64,000 nucleotides of DNA, taken from NCBI RefSeq assembly GCF_000714535.1, contig NZ_AUND01000012.1, forward strand, positions 310,001-374,000, read 5' to 3'. Below are positions 7,297 through 16,797 of the stretch, one piece after another. This DNA is from Thioclava pacifica DSM 10166 (lineage in GTDB: Bacteria > Pseudomonadota > Alphaproteobacteria > Rhodobacterales > Rhodobacteraceae). Each line of letters starts with the position of its first letter. Positions within the stretch are counted from its first letter, which is position 1. The translations under genes were made by a program, and so were the position numbers. The notes under the pieces were generated by a model. It made no database searches, had not been told where the DNA came from, and saw only the letters and a program-made list of their open reading frames with translations.

Positions 7297-10200
7297 TCAG
7301 TAGTTCCGCTCGAAATAGACGCCGAGCGTGCTCTGCCCCTCGGAGTCGACCGATCCACGCGCCGTCACATTCTTCGTCACGTCGAGATTGAGGTTGACCT
7401 GCGAGGTGCCGTCGCCGCTCACCGTGACATCGGTATAGATGTTGTCGGTGAGATATTTCCCGACCTTGAGCTGCGTATTGCCCTCGGCATCGGTCGACAC
7501 ATCGAGATCGTCGAGGCCGAAATTCTTCCGCAGATTGCCGATGATCCCTTCGCCGCCTTTACCCGCCAACGTGGCCACGGCCGAGGCGAGCTGCGCCGCC
7601 TGCAACACCGAGAGGTTCTCGATCGAGCGACCGAAGATCAGCCGCGCGAGAACCTCGTCCTGCGGCAGCTCGGGCGAGGAGGTGAACGTGACATTCGGCT
7701 CTGTCGCGCGACCTTCGATATTGATCGAAATCGTGTAATCGTCCTGGCTCGTCGTCGCGGTGAAGGTCAGCCAGGGCACGAGCGCGCCTTGCAAAGCGAT
7801 CTTGCCCTGATCGAGCGTGAAGCGCTGGCCGAGAATATCGAGACGCCCGCGCACGAGGTTGAACTGCCCGACCGGGATCACATCCGAGGTCGTGCCGGTG
7901 ACACGCAGGCTGCCGCCGAGTTCCGCGTCAAGCCCGCGGCCGCGCACGAAGATCCCGCGCGTCGCGGCAATCGTCACATCGAGCGGATAGGACGGACCAG
8001 TCTTCGCGCCCGTTGCCGTGGCGGGCTCCGTCGAGAGCAGCCCCGCGCGGTTGAGCGTCTGGCGCACTGCCGCGCTTTCGCCGGTATGGGTCATGCCCTC
8101 GGGCACCGCCGCACCGCCGCCAAGCCCGGAGGACGGCACGCGCAGCTCGGTATCCTCGAGCGTGATCCGTCCGGCGATCTTCGCCCCGCCCGCAAGCGGC
8201 CCATCCATGGTGATCGTGCCCGAAGCGCGGGTGTCGTACAGCTCGGGATCGCGTAGCCGCGCTCGGTCGAGGCGGATCGTGAGATTGCCGCTATAGGGCG
8301 CCGACAGCGCGACCGGCCCGCTGATGCTCAGCGATCCGCCAGTGCTGAGCCGTCCGTTGAGATCAAGCTGCGCCGACCCGCCCGACAGGTTCACATTGGT
8401 TTTCACGTCGTCCAGCACCAAGCCGAGATTCGGCGCGACGATCTTGGTGCCCGTCGCGCTGACCGTACCCGAAAGCGCGCCGAGGCCGGGCTTTCCCTTG
8501 AGCCGCAGATCGAAACTCAGCGGGCCTTGCAGCGAGCGCGGCTCGATGAAGGCGTTGATCAGCGCCGTCTGGGCCTGGCCCGTGATGCTCAGATCGGCAT
8601 CGTTGAAATCAGAGGAGACGCGACCAGACACCTTCGCCTCGGTGCCGCCCGGACCGGAGCCGGAAAGCGCGAGATTGTAGCCTGCGCCATCTTCGCCCAC
8701 CGTTCCAGACAGGCTCACCGGCCCGGCAAAGCCGGGAGCGAGCAAGGCCGCGTTGGACAGGCGGGCATTCAGATCGAGCGTGCGCCCACTCTCCGCCGCC
8801 GCCCCTTGCGCCGAGACATCGAGCTGCGGGTTGTTGAGTTGCAGATCGCGCAGCTGGATCTGGCCCGCGGTATAATCGGCCAGAAGCGAAAACTTGGTCG
8901 TGCCGGCCAGAATCTTGTCGGCTTCGGCCTGACCGATCGCGAGCGCGCGACCCGTGCCATCGAGCTTGAACGTGTAGGTCTCACCCGAGAACGTGACGGT
9001 CGCGTCGGCATCGACCCCGCCGCGATAGCCGCCACCGAGGATCGAAAGATCCTTCGCGCTCAGATTGGCGGTGAGTTTGCCATCCTTGCTCGCCAGCGTG
9101 CCCTGCGCCTGGAGCGTCCCCGCCGCCGTTTTCACATTGAGCGTATCGAGCGCCAGACCGGTCTCGTCGCGCTTGGCGGAAACGGTGATCTCGGAGCGGC
9201 CCGCAAGCGCGCGGTCAGCCTGCGGCTGGTCGATCGCGATGTCCTGACCGATCACATTGAGATCGGCATCAAAAGCGCCGGTCAACACCGTGTAGCTGCC
9301 CGCGACCGAGGCCTGCGCCTGGCCCGAAAGCGGGCGGCCCGCGAGCCCCGAAATCACGCTGATATCCGAATGATTGACCTGCGCGGTGCCCTTGATCGTC
9401 ACACCCTTGTCGAGATCGGAGATCGTCAGATTGGCGTCGGCGCGGTAGTCACGGCCCAGAAGAGAAAGCTGTGAGAGCCGCAGCGGCTTGTCCTGCTGCC
9501 AGGAGAAGACCGCCTTCGCCGTGGCGAAAGGACCGACCGCCTCGCTGAGCGCGGAATCGGCGAACTCGAGTCCGTTCAGTCCGAGGATGATCGTGCCGCC
9601 GACGCTGGGCGGCGCGCTTTGGCGGATCCGGCCCGAGCCCGAGAGGTTCGCGGTCAGCATTTTCGTGCCATCCTCGCGGCGGAGCTGATCGAGCGTGCCC
9701 GAGAGTTTCCAGCCATCGCCCTGCGCCTTGTCATAGGCGAGGTTGATCGTGCCCGACTGCACCCAGGTCTTCGTGCCCGAAAGCGGAAGCAGCACCTCTT
9801 GCCCGTCGCCAAGGCCGAGTTGGCCGGTCAGGTCGAATTTCTCGGGCATGTTGTTGGTGCCGATCAGCGCCGAGCCGCTCAGCTGGAGCGCGCGCGACTT
9901 CAGGTCGAGCCCATCGATCTGGGTCTGGCCCGAGGCGCTGCGGCTGCCGGAAACCACGAGCGCAACCGCGTCGCCGAAGAAGGCGCGGTAGTCTTCGGGC
10001 AGAAGCGGTCGGACATCGCCGCTGAAGGCGGCCGAGAAATTGGTCTGGGCGGGTGCGCCTTCGGGAGCGCCTTTCGGCGCGGCCTCTTTCACCGTCACCT
10101 GCCCGGCAAGGCGCTGCTGGCCTTGCGTGCTCAGCACGATATCGGCGGTGAAATCGGCGATCGGACCACTGCCCGACACCGCGAGCGTCATCGGCGGTTC

Positions 10201-10905
10201 GCCCGGCAGGCCGATGCGCTTGGTGATAATGCCGCCCTGACCCTCATCGATCAGAAGATCAAGGCCCAGTTCGCGCGTGCCGTTGTCATAGGCGGCCGTC
10301 AGCGAGAACGCCCCCTTCTGCCCGTCGATCCGGTCGATGGCGAGCTTGGCCTTGCCTTCGCCGCCCGCCAGGGACATCGAGCCGGTCACCTTGACCGTCG
10401 CGGCTTGCCCCAGGATCGGCGCGCCGAGGATTACCTTCTTCGCGTCGATCTTGCCGATATTGACCGAGACCGGCAGTTCGGGCAGCGCGAAAGGTTTTGC
10501 CTCGGGGCTGGGCGTGCCGTCGCTGGCTTGCGCATTGGGCAGGCGCGGCAGGTCGATCTCGGCGGCGGACAGTTCGTCGATTTCGATCTTTCCGGTGAGC
10601 AAGGCCGAGCGGCTCCACTGGATCGCGCCGTCCTTGATCGTGAGCCACGCGCCATCCGCATCGGAGATCGTGAGCTGCGTAAAGGTCGCGCGCGAACTCA
10701 GCGCGCCTTCGAACCCGTCGAGCCGCACGGTGCGGCCCGCACCCGAGAGGTTATCCTCGATCAGCCCGGTCAGATAGGAGCGGTCGCGCGCAGTCTGCTC
10801 GGCGGTCGCCGCGCCCGCGCCACTGTCGGTTTGAGGGGTGCTGTCCTGCGCGCTGGCGATCAACGGGGTCAGGCAGAGGGCGAGAAGAAGTGCAAAACGT
10901 CTCAT
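7297..10905 (-). CDS. tamB: TamB, translocation and assembly module inner-membrane subunit
   Basis: This 1202-residue protein has an N-terminal signal/anchor (MRRFALLLALCLTPLIASAQ), a long repetitive beta-rich AsmA-like body with many LSGSG and ISGPV type repeats, and a C-terminal DUF490/TamB domain (PLDVTIAATRGIFVRGRGLD, ILGQRFTLDQGKI, SSPELPQDEVLARLIFGRS). TamB spans the periplasm, partners TamA in outer-membrane protein assembly, and has been implicated in phospholipid transport. The start overlaps the tamA stop by 1 nt (TGATG), so the pair is translationally coupled. Length and order match the family. Confidence 0.95.
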   Translation of the reverse strand: MRRFALLLALCLTPLIASAQDSTPQTDSGAGAATAEQTARDRSYLTGLIEDNLSGAGRTVRLDGFEGALSSRATFTQLTISDADGAWLTIKDGAIQWSRSALLTGKIEIDELSAAEIDLPRLPNAQASDGTPSPEAKPFALPELPVSVNIGKIDAKKVILGAPILGQAATVKVTGSMSLAGGEGKAKLAIDRIDGQKGAFSLTAAYDNGTRELGLDLLIDEGQGGIITKRIGLPGEPPMTLAVSGSGPIADFTADIVLSTQGQQRLAGQVTVKEAAPKGAPEGAPAQTNFSAAFSGDVRPLLPEDYRAFFGDAVALVVSGSRSASGQTQIDGLDLKSRALQLSGSALIGTNNMPEKFDLTGQLGLGDGQEVLLPLSGTKTWVQSGTINLAYDKAQGDGWKLSGTLDQLRREDGTKMLTANLSGSGRIRQSAPPSVGGTIILGLNGLEFADSALSEAVGPFATAKAVFSWQQDKPLRLSQLSLLGRDYRADANLTISDLDKGVTIKGTAQVNHSDISVISGLAGRPLSGQAQASVAGSYTVLTGAFDADLNVIGQDIAIDQPQADRALAGRSEITVSAKRDETGLALDTLNVKTAAGTLQAQGTLASKDGKLTANLSAKDLSILGGGYRGGVDADATVTFSGETYTFKLDGTGRALAIGQAEADKILAGTTKFSLLADYTAGQIQLRDLQLNNPQLDVSAQGAAAESGRTLDLNARLSNAALLAPGFAGPVSLSGTVGEDGAGYNLALSGSGPGGTEAKVSGRVSSDFNDADLSITGQAQTALINAFIEPRSLQGPLSFDLRLKGKPGLGALSGTVSATGTKIVAPNLGLVLDDVKTNVNLSGGSAQLDLNGRLSTGGSLSISGPVALSAPYSGNLTIRLDRARLRDPELYDTRASGTITMDGPLAGGAKIAGRITLEDTELRVPSSGLGGGAAVPEGMTHTGESAAVRQTLNRAGLLSTEPATATGAKTGPSYPLDVTIAATRGIFVRGRGLDAELGGSLRVTGTTSDVIPVGQFNLVRGRLDILGQRFTLDQGKIALQGALVPWLTFTATTSQDDYTISINIEGRATEPNVTFTSSPELPQDEVLARLIFGRSIENLSVLQAAQLASAVATLAGKGGEGIIGNLRKNFGLDDLDVSTDAEGNTQLKVGKYLTDNIYTDVTVSGDGTSQVNLNLDVTKNVTARGSVDSEGQSTLGVYFERNY

Positions 10906-12698
10906 CAGAAGGCCTGCCCGATACCGATATAGATCTGTGCGCCCGAACCGGTGTCGCCGCTCACCGGGAATCCGACATCGAGCCGGATCGGACCGATGCC
11001 GGTCTTGTAACGCACGCCGAGACCTGCACCGGCCTGCGAGCCGCTCTCGCCGCCACCCGAGACATAGCCGTAATCGTAGAACGCCACCGCGCCGATATTC
11101 TTCGTGATCCCGAAGCGCGCCTCGCTCTGGACGCCCACGAATTCGGTGCCGCCCGTGGCGAGGGTGCCGCCGTCGAGTACCTTCACGCCGAGCGATTGGT
11201 AGGGCTGGCCGCGCACCGTGCCGCCGCCGCCCGAATAGAAGAGGTAGTCGCGCGGGGTCTCTTCGAGATCGGCGCCGACGACACTGCCGAGTTGCAAACG
11301 GCCAGCCAGCACGAAGCGCTTGCTCTCGCCGAAGCTTTTATACGCACGCAGGTCACCGGTGAGCTGCGCACCCGTCCCGGTGGTCTGGTCGAGCCCGAAG
11401 AAGGGCGTGACCCCGGCCTGAACGTAAAAGCCCTTGGTCGGGTCCATCTTGTTGTCACGGTCGTCCCAGGTGAGCTTCGTGGGCAGGTAGACCTCACGGA
11501 AGATCGTTTCGCCGGACGTGTCGGTGACCTTCGACCAACCGTAATTGATCGAAATGTCGCCGGTAAGCTTGTCGTTGAAGATGCGCGTCAGACCAAAGCC
11601 GATATCGAAGGCGTCCTCGTCGTAATCATCCTCGTTCTTGTGGCTGAGCGCGGTCGTCACATAAGCGTTCGTATCGGGGTTGAAGGTCGCAGGACGGTCA
11701 ATCCGCGCTCCGATCGAATAGTCGATCCCTCCGGTCGCCCCGCCGATCCCGCTCACTCCGGTATCAATGCGGAACCGTTCCCCACCGCCAAAGAGGTTCC
11801 GATGCAGCCAATAGCCCGACAGCCCGAGCCCGTCGGTGCTGTTGAGTTCCGCCCCAAGACCGATCTTGCGCTTCTTCTGCTCGACCACTGCGAGGGTCAC
11901 ATCGAGACTGTCATCAGGGTTGAGCGTCTTCGCCTCGGTGATCGCGACAGACGAGAAGATGCCGGTGCGCTGAAGCCGCGACTGCACTTCGTCGAGCTTC
12001 TTCGGGTCATAGACTTCGCCCGTCGGGAAGCCCGCGATTTCGCGCAGGCGCTTCGTGCGCAGACGCTGATTGCCCGAGGTTTCAAGCTTGCCGAAGGTCA
12101 CCACCGGACCCGGCGCGATACGGATCTCGGAAGACAGCGTATTCGCGCGATGATTGGCGACGATATCCTGCGCGGCAACCTGCGCCTTGGCATGACCTTC
12201 GTCGCGCCATTTCGTCGTGGCCTTGCTGGCCGCGTCGATGATCACGCCCGACTGGGCGACCTGACCTGGCGCGTAGCCTTCGGGCAGATCGGTGCCGGGC
12301 GCGACCGGACCGATCTCGGCGCGGGAAAAATGAAAAAGCGGGCCGGGATTCACCGAGACCGTCACCTGCGTCACGCTGGCGGGCGCATCGAGCGGCGGGA
12401 TATTCGCCGCTTCGCGCCCGTCGATCTTGATCGAGACCACGCCCGAGTAATAGCCCTGCGCAAAGAGCGTCGAGACGATGCGATTGTAATCGGCGCGTGC
12501 GGCGGCGAGCACATCCTGCCCGTCCTTGCCCTCGGCATCCTTGTTCTGAACCAGAAGCGAGGCGCCTTCGAGCACCGATTTCAGCCCGGACTCCGCACCG
12601 GGCGTGCGGAATTTCAAATCATAGGCAAAGCTTGGCGACGACAGCGATACCAGCGCGGTCACACTCAACAGAAAAACTCGAATTCGCTTGGATGCCAT
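10905..12698 (-). CDS. tamA: TamA, outer-membrane Omp85/BamA-family barrel
   Basis: The ATG at 12698 gives 597 residues with a signal peptide (about 1-26, ending SPSFA), three POTRA domains in the first 260 residues, and a 16-strand Omp85 barrel ending in aromatic F (YIGIGQAF), the usual outer-membrane targeting end. The barrel motif GGGGTVRGQPYQSLG corresponds to the Omp85 VRGF/Y signature in the lid loop. TamA inserts outer-membrane proteins together with TamB, encoded directly downstream. A further in-frame ATG 90 nt upstream is unlikely because the signal peptide starts here and GGAG lies just before it. Confidence 0.94.
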   Translation of the reverse strand: MASKRIRVFLLSVTALVSLSSPSFAYDLKFRTPGAESGLKSVLEGASLLVQNKDAEGKDGQDVLAAARADYNRIVSTLFAQGYYSGVVSIKIDGREAANIPPLDAPASVTQVTVSVNPGPLFHFSRAEIGPVAPGTDLPEGYAPGQVAQSGVIIDAASKATTKWRDEGHAKAQVAAQDIVANHRANTLSSEIRIAPGPVVTFGKLETSGNQRLRTKRLREIAGFPTGEVYDPKKLDEVQSRLQRTGIFSSVAITEAKTLNPDDSLDVTLAVVEQKKRKIGLGAELNSTDGLGLSGYWLHRNLFGGGERFRIDTGVSGIGGATGGIDYSIGARIDRPATFNPDTNAYVTTALSHKNEDDYDEDAFDIGFGLTRIFNDKLTGDISINYGWSKVTDTSGETIFREVYLPTKLTWDDRDNKMDPTKGFYVQAGVTPFFGLDQTTGTGAQLTGDLRAYKSFGESKRFVLAGRLQLGSVVGADLEETPRDYLFYSGGGGTVRGQPYQSLGVKVLDGGTLATGGTEFVGVQSEARFGITKNIGAVAFYDYGYVSGGGESGSQAGAGLGVRYKTGIGPIRLDVGFPVSGDTGSGAQIYIGIGQAF

Positions 12699-12812
12699 CG
12701 TTTCGCGTCTCCGGACAATCAGAGCTAAACTCGCAGTTATCGAATGAAATGGCCAGAGCAGGCGCAAGCCTCCGCCGATCAAAACCACAAGATCGGCGGA
12801 AAAACTCCGTCC

Positions 12813-13337
12813 TCAGCAAATCAGCGTCGGCAGGATCCGGTCCATATGCTTTTGCATGTAGATCCGCAGCCAATTCGAGAAGCGATCGGGATGGCGTTTG
12901 ACCTCCGCTGCGAGGTCGTAAAGGCCGACCCAGCGCGTGTCCGAAACCTCTTTCGGGTCGGGCTTGACCGCCATGCCGGGTCGCGCAAAGGCGATATAGA
13001 CATCAACCACCTCATGCTCGACGAGCCCGCCATCGACCTCGGTGCGATATTCGACCCGGTCCGCATGGGCGGGATAGAGCCCTTCGATACCCAGCTCGTC
13101 ACGCAGACGCCGTACCGCGCATTGCTCAGGGCGCTCGCCCCAGTTGGGATGGCTGCAACAGGTATTGGACCACCGACCCGGCGAATGGATCTTCGCCGCG
13201 GAGCGCTTCTGGAGCAGGATCTGATCCCCATCCATGACAAAAATGGACACCGCCCTGTGGCGGAGCCCTTTTCGATGCGCTTCCATCAACTCGACCGGCG
13301 CCAATTCGCCGTCGATCCATGCCTGGATCTGTCCCAT
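12813..13337 (-). CDS. idi: Isopentenyl-diphosphate delta-isomerase, type I
   Basis: The ATG at 13337 gives 174 residues in a Nudix-like fold. The catalytic Cys lies in the NTCCSHP motif (C61), metal-binding His residues are near H25 and H63, and the catalytic Glu lies in LVEHEVVDVY (about 107-109). The Nudix-like segment RRLRDELGI follows. The enzyme interconverts isopentenyl and dimethylallyl diphosphate for isoprenoid, quinone and carotenoid synthesis. The gene is not next to other isoprenoid genes here. It follows tamA on the same strand with a 114-bp gap and may be transcribed separately. Confidence 0.93.
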   Translation of the reverse strand: MGQIQAWIDGELAPVELMEAHRKGLRHRAVSIFVMDGDQILLQKRSAAKIHSPGRWSNTCCSHPNWGERPEQCAVRRLRDELGIEGLYPAHADRVEYRTEVDGGLVEHEVVDVYIAFARPGMAVKPDPKEVSDTRWVGLYDLAAEVKRHPDRFSNWLRIYMQKHMDRILPTLIC

Positions 13338-13479
13338 TTGTAACCTTGCGTCCCGTGCCACGCCGGAGAATCCGGGGGCACGAGGCAAAGATGGGGCTGA
13401 GACCGCGTCGAGTCACGGTGTCAGCTTGTCCCTGAGGCAGCATGCCGCGCCCCCGGGCCCTCACGATCGTGTCAGCGGC

Positions 13480-13980
13480 TCAGGAGAGCATCTGACCTTC
13501 CGCTTCGGATTGCTGGCGACGGGCCAGCTCGTTGCGGTAGAGCGCGACGAAATCGACGATCTCGAGGTTGAAGGGCGGGAAACCGCCATCGCGGGTCACA
13601 TCGGAAACGATGCGGCGCACGAAGGGGAAAAGCTGACGCGGGCATTCGATCAGCAGGAAGGGATGGAGCTGATCCTCCGGCACGCCCTCCACGTGGAAGA
13701 TCCCACCATAGTCGAGCTCGAGCAGGTACAGGGTCGAGTTGTCGGCCTTGTTGGTCGAGACGACCTTGAACTTGGTGATCACTTCGTACTGGTTGTCCTG
13801 CGTACGCTTCTTCGCGTCGAGGCTCACCTGCACCTGCATCTCGGGCTGGATATCGGCGGTTTGGAGCCCTTTCAGGGCCACGTTGTTCTCGAAGGACATG
13901 TCACGCACGAATTGCGCGAGAATGTTCATCCGCAGTTGGGGCTGCTCGGCCGCGGCCGCGCCGTTTGCTTCTTCCGTCAT
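13480..13980 (-). CDS. secB: SecB export chaperone
   Basis: The 166-residue protein matches alphaproteobacterial SecB: RMNILAQFVRDMSFENN near the N-terminus, the central LYLLELDYGGIF, and IECPRQLFPFVRRIVSDVTRDGGFPP. SecB holds preproteins unfolded and hands them to SecA. I chose ATG 13980; the longer frame to 14016 adds 12 residues absent from the family. It lies 58 bp downstream of fxsA on the same strand and may share its transcript. Confidence 0.95.
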   Translation of the reverse strand: MTEEANGAAAAEQPQLRMNILAQFVRDMSFENNVALKGLQTADIQPEMQVQVSLDAKKRTQDNQYEVITKFKVVSTNKADNSTLYLLELDYGGIFHVEGVPEDQLHPFLLIECPRQLFPFVRRIVSDVTRDGGFPPFNLEIVDFVALYRNELARRQQSEAEGQMLS

Positions 13981-14038
13981 GGACCTCTCCAGAATTGTCT
14001 GGGAGGGGTTTAGCACCCTGCTGCGCGCGCCTCAATTC

Positions 14039-14536
14039 TCAATGACGGGTCCAGCCCGAGGGGCCATCCGAGGGCGGTTGGCGATGGGTCATCTCCTCGG
14101 CCTCTTCGGCATCGAGGATCTCGGGATCGTTGGGCCGGCGATTGTCATAGGCGTTGGTACGATACGCCCCGCCCATCTCGAAGCGCGTCACCTTCACGCG
14201 GCTCGCGGCATGTTTCATCACCCAGTCGCGGATGCCCGGGATCAGAAGCAAGATCCCCACCGCATCGGTAAAGAACCCCGGCGTGAGCAACAGAACCCCC
14301 GCAACGAGGATCATCGCGCCATGCGCCAACGGACGGGATGGATCACGCAGCTCATTGAGAGAGTCGCGCAGATCGTTCATCGCGCGCGCGCCCTCGCGGC
14401 GCACCAAAGAGGTGCCGATGATCGCCGTCAGCAGCACGATCCCCAGCGTCGGCCAGAGTCCGATCAGCCCGCCCACCTTGATGAACAGCCCGATCTCGAT
14501 CAGCGGGACGGCCAGGAAGGCCAAAAAGATCCACAT
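14039..14536 (-). CDS. fxsA: FxsA family membrane protein
   Basis: The ATG at 14536 gives 165 residues. Two N-terminal hydrophobic segments (MWIFLAFLAVPLIEIGLFI, and LWPTLGIVLLTAIIGTSLVR) and a third (MILVAGVLLLTPGFFTDAVGILLLIP) with the family hallmark LLLTPGFFTD show FxsA membership. In E. coli, FxsA overproduction counteracts phage T7 exclusion by F; its normal role is unknown. The C-terminal 45 residues are hydrophilic and variable. The gene diverges from the Tim44-like gene across 118 bp that should hold both promoters. Confidence 0.9.
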   Translation of the reverse strand: MWIFLAFLAVPLIEIGLFIKVGGLIGLWPTLGIVLLTAIIGTSLVRREGARAMNDLRDSLNELRDPSRPLAHGAMILVAGVLLLTPGFFTDAVGILLLIPGIRDWVMKHAASRVKVTRFEMGGAYRTNAYDNRRPNDPEILDAEEAEEMTHRQPPSDGPSGWTRH

Positions 14537-14654
14537 TGCATCCTCTTTCGCTCGTCCGCGACGCATGGGCGCGCCAGTGGACTTGAACCTGTCGAGGCCT
14601 TACATAAGTACCCAACGACCAAACGACAAACACAGCAAAAAACTCGGGGTCTCG

Positions 14655-15314
14655 ATGTCCGGTGCCGTTATCCAGCTTATCGTTCTCGCGGCAATCGCGA
14701 TCTTCCTGATTCTCAAGCTGAAAAGCGTGCTTGGCACGCGTGAAGGCTATGAGAAGCCGATCATTCCCGAAACCGCGCCCGACTCCGCGCCGAAGCGCGA
14801 TTTCGACGTGATCGAGGGTGGACCGGACCACGATATCATCGACAATGTGCCAGAAGGCTCGACCGCCGCGGTGGCACTGGCCGCGATGAAGCGCGTGGAG
14901 CCGCAATTCTCCGTCTCGCAATTCCTGCAAGGCGCGCGTGGCGCTTACGAGATGATCCTGATGGCCTTCGAGACCGGCGATCTGGAGAAGGTGAAGCCGT
15001 TCCTGGCGCCCGAGGTCTACGAGGCCTTCGAGACGGCGGTGAACGCGCGCAAGGAACAGGGGCTCGATGTTCAGGCGGAGTTCCTCGGGCTGCGCGAACT
15101 GGTCCTCAGCGATGCCGATTTCGACCACACCACCAACGAGGCCGAGGTGACGGTGCGTTTCGGGGCCGAGATCATCTCGGTTGCGCGCAACGCCGCCGGC
15201 GAGGTGGTCGAGGGCGACCCCAAGACGCCGCGCAAGCAGCGTGACATCTGGACCTTCGCGCGCACGATGGGCGCCAACGATCCGAACTGGCAGCTCGTCG
15301 CGACGGGCGGCTAA
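14655..15314 (+). CDS. Tim44/TimA-family membrane-anchored protein
   Basis: The 219-residue protein has one N-terminal transmembrane helix (VIQLIVLAAIAIFLILKL) and a C-terminal Tim44-like domain (about 90-219: FLQGARGAYEMILMAFETGD, then a cone-shaped NTF2-like fold ending DPNWQLVATGG). In mitochondria Tim44 tethers Hsp70 at the inner-membrane translocon. The alphaproteobacterial homologue is an inner-membrane protein thought to act as an adaptor. ATG 14655 is chosen because the helix begins immediately after it. mltA follows after 5 nt, so the two are cotranscribed. Confidence 0.9.
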   Translation: MSGAVIQLIVLAAIAIFLILKLKSVLGTREGYEKPIIPETAPDSAPKRDFDVIEGGPDHDIIDNVPEGSTAAVALAAMKRVEPQFSVSQFLQGARGAYEMILMAFETGDLEKVKPFLAPEVYEAFETAVNARKEQGLDVQAEFLGLRELVLSDADFDHTTNEAEVTVRFGAEIISVARNAAGEVVEGDPKTPRKQRDIWTFARTMGANDPNWQLVATGG

Positions 15315-15319
15315 GCCCG

Positions 15320-16207
15320 GTGGCGCTGTCCTTCAGCGATATTCCCGGCTGGGACCGGGACGATCACGCCGCCGCTTGGGCGGCGTTTTGCGTCACGGCC
15401 GATCTGAGCGGGCTGGCTCCGATCGAGACCGATGATGCGAAAGCCGCCTTTGAAGCACTGTTCGAGCCGGTCGAGATTGCTGCCGAGGGCGCAGCTCATT
15501 TTACCGGTTATTACGAGCCTGAGCTGAACGGCGCGCGCGAGAAATCCGCGCGCTTTACCTATCCGCTTTATGCGAAACCCGCTGAAATAGGGTCTGATAC
15601 GCCTTGGTTCACCCGCGCCGAGATCGTTGAAGGCGATTTGCTGGCAGGGCGGGAGCTGGTCTGGCTCGACAGCCCGATCGAGGCGTTTCTGGCGCAGGTC
15701 CAGGGCTCGGTACGGATCCGGTTTCAGGACGGAACCAGCCTGCGGCTGGGCTATGACGGCAAGAACGGTCATCCCTATCGCTCGATCGGCAAGGAACTCG
15801 TGGCACGCGGGGTCGCGCCTGTCGCGGAGATGACGCCGGATCGCATCCGCCAATGGGGGCGCGAAAACCCCGGCGAGGTGCAAGCGCTGCTCAATCATAA
15901 CCCGTCTTTCGTCTTCTTCCGCGTGTTGGAGATTCCACCCGAGACCGGCCCCTTGGGCGCGATGGGACGACCCGTCAGCGCCGGGCGCAGCCTTGCGGTG
16001 GACCCCGAACACGTGACGCTCGGCAGCCCGGTCTGGATCGACTGCCCGGGCTTCGGCCAGCGGTTGATGGTGGCGCAGGATGTGGGCTCGGCGATCAAGG
16101 GCGCAGGACGCGGCGATATCTTCACAGGCTCCGGCCCGGAGGCCGGGCACATCGCGGGGGCAATCAACACGAAGGGCCGGATGGTCGCCCTGCGGAGGCG
16201 CGCATGA
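15320..16207 (+). CDS. mltA: MltA-domain murein transglycosylase
   Basis: The 295-residue protein contains the MltA domain (HFTGYYEPELNGA at about 61-73; VQGSVRIRFQDG; GYDGKNGHPYRSIG) and the C-terminal 3D domain (VAQDVGSAIKGAGRGDIFTG), with its catalytic Asp. MltA-type enzymes cleave the MurNAc-GlcNAc bond of peptidoglycan, forming 1,6-anhydroMurNAc. The start is GTG at 15320, 5 nt after the Tim44-like stop; no lipoprotein signal is seen at this start, unlike E. coli MltA. The stop overlaps the next gene by 4 nt. Confidence 0.92.
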   Translation: MALSFSDIPGWDRDDHAAAWAAFCVTADLSGLAPIETDDAKAAFEALFEPVEIAAEGAAHFTGYYEPELNGAREKSARFTYPLYAKPAEIGSDTPWFTRAEIVEGDLLAGRELVWLDSPIEAFLAQVQGSVRIRFQDGTSLRLGYDGKNGHPYRSIGKELVARGVAPVAEMTPDRIRQWGRENPGEVQALLNHNPSFVFFRVLEIPPETGPLGAMGRPVSAGRSLAVDPEHVTLGSPVWIDCPGFGQRLMVAQDVGSAIKGAGRGDIFTGSGPEAGHIAGAINTKGRMVALRRRA

Positions 16208-16797
16208 GCAAACGCCGCAAACTGTCCCCTGAAGAGCGCGAACTCTGGGATCGCGTCGCCGCCTCGACCCATCGCTACCGCCCGGAAAAGCCAGATTCCG
16301 CTGAAACAGAGCCTGTCTTGGCGCCGAGCGCCAAACCCAAGCCCAACCGGCCAGAGCTGCGCGGCTTCCAATTGGGGCAGCATGCGAAACCCTGCGCGCC
16401 GCGCCATGATCTTGCTCCCGGGCCGGGCGAACATCTTGCCCGTCAGCCGGTCGTGATGGACCGCAAGGCGCATAAGTCGATGACGCGCGGCAAGTTGAAG
16501 CCCGAAGCCACGCTCGACCTGCACGGGATGACGCTGGCCGAGGCTCATCCCGAGCTGATCCGCTTCATCCTGACCGCCCAGAGCCACGGCAAGCGACTGG
16601 TGCTGGTGATCACCGGGAAGGGCAAGCGCGGCGACGATGACGGGCCGATCCCGCGCCGGGTGGGCGTGCTGCGCCATCAGGTGCCGCAATGGCTGCGGCT
16701 GATGCCTCTGGCCCCGGCGGTGATGCAGGTGAGCGAGGCGCATCTGAAACATGGCGGCTCGGGCGCCTATTACGTCTATCTGCGCCGGATGCGCTAA
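16204..16797 (+). CDS. Smr-domain protein
   Basis: This 197-residue protein has a charged N-terminal half and a C-terminal Smr domain (about 95-190) with the LDLHGMTLAEA motif and the GKGKR loop (TGKGKRGDDDG). Smr domains nick DNA or cleave RNA; in related bacteria some act in ribosome rescue on collided ribosomes. The start overlaps the mltA stop by 4 nt (ATGA), giving an operon Tim44-like-mltA-smr. The stop overlaps by 4 nt the stop of the converging hydrolase gene. Confidence 0.9.
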   Translation: MSKRRKLSPEERELWDRVAASTHRYRPEKPDSAETEPVLAPSAKPKPNRPELRGFQLGQHAKPCAPRHDLAPGPGEHLARQPVVMDRKAHKSMTRGKLKPEATLDLHGMTLAEAHPELIRFILTAQSHGKRLVLVITGKGKRGDDDGPIPRRVGVLRHQVPQWLRLMPLAPAVMQVSEAHLKHGGSGAYYVYLRRMR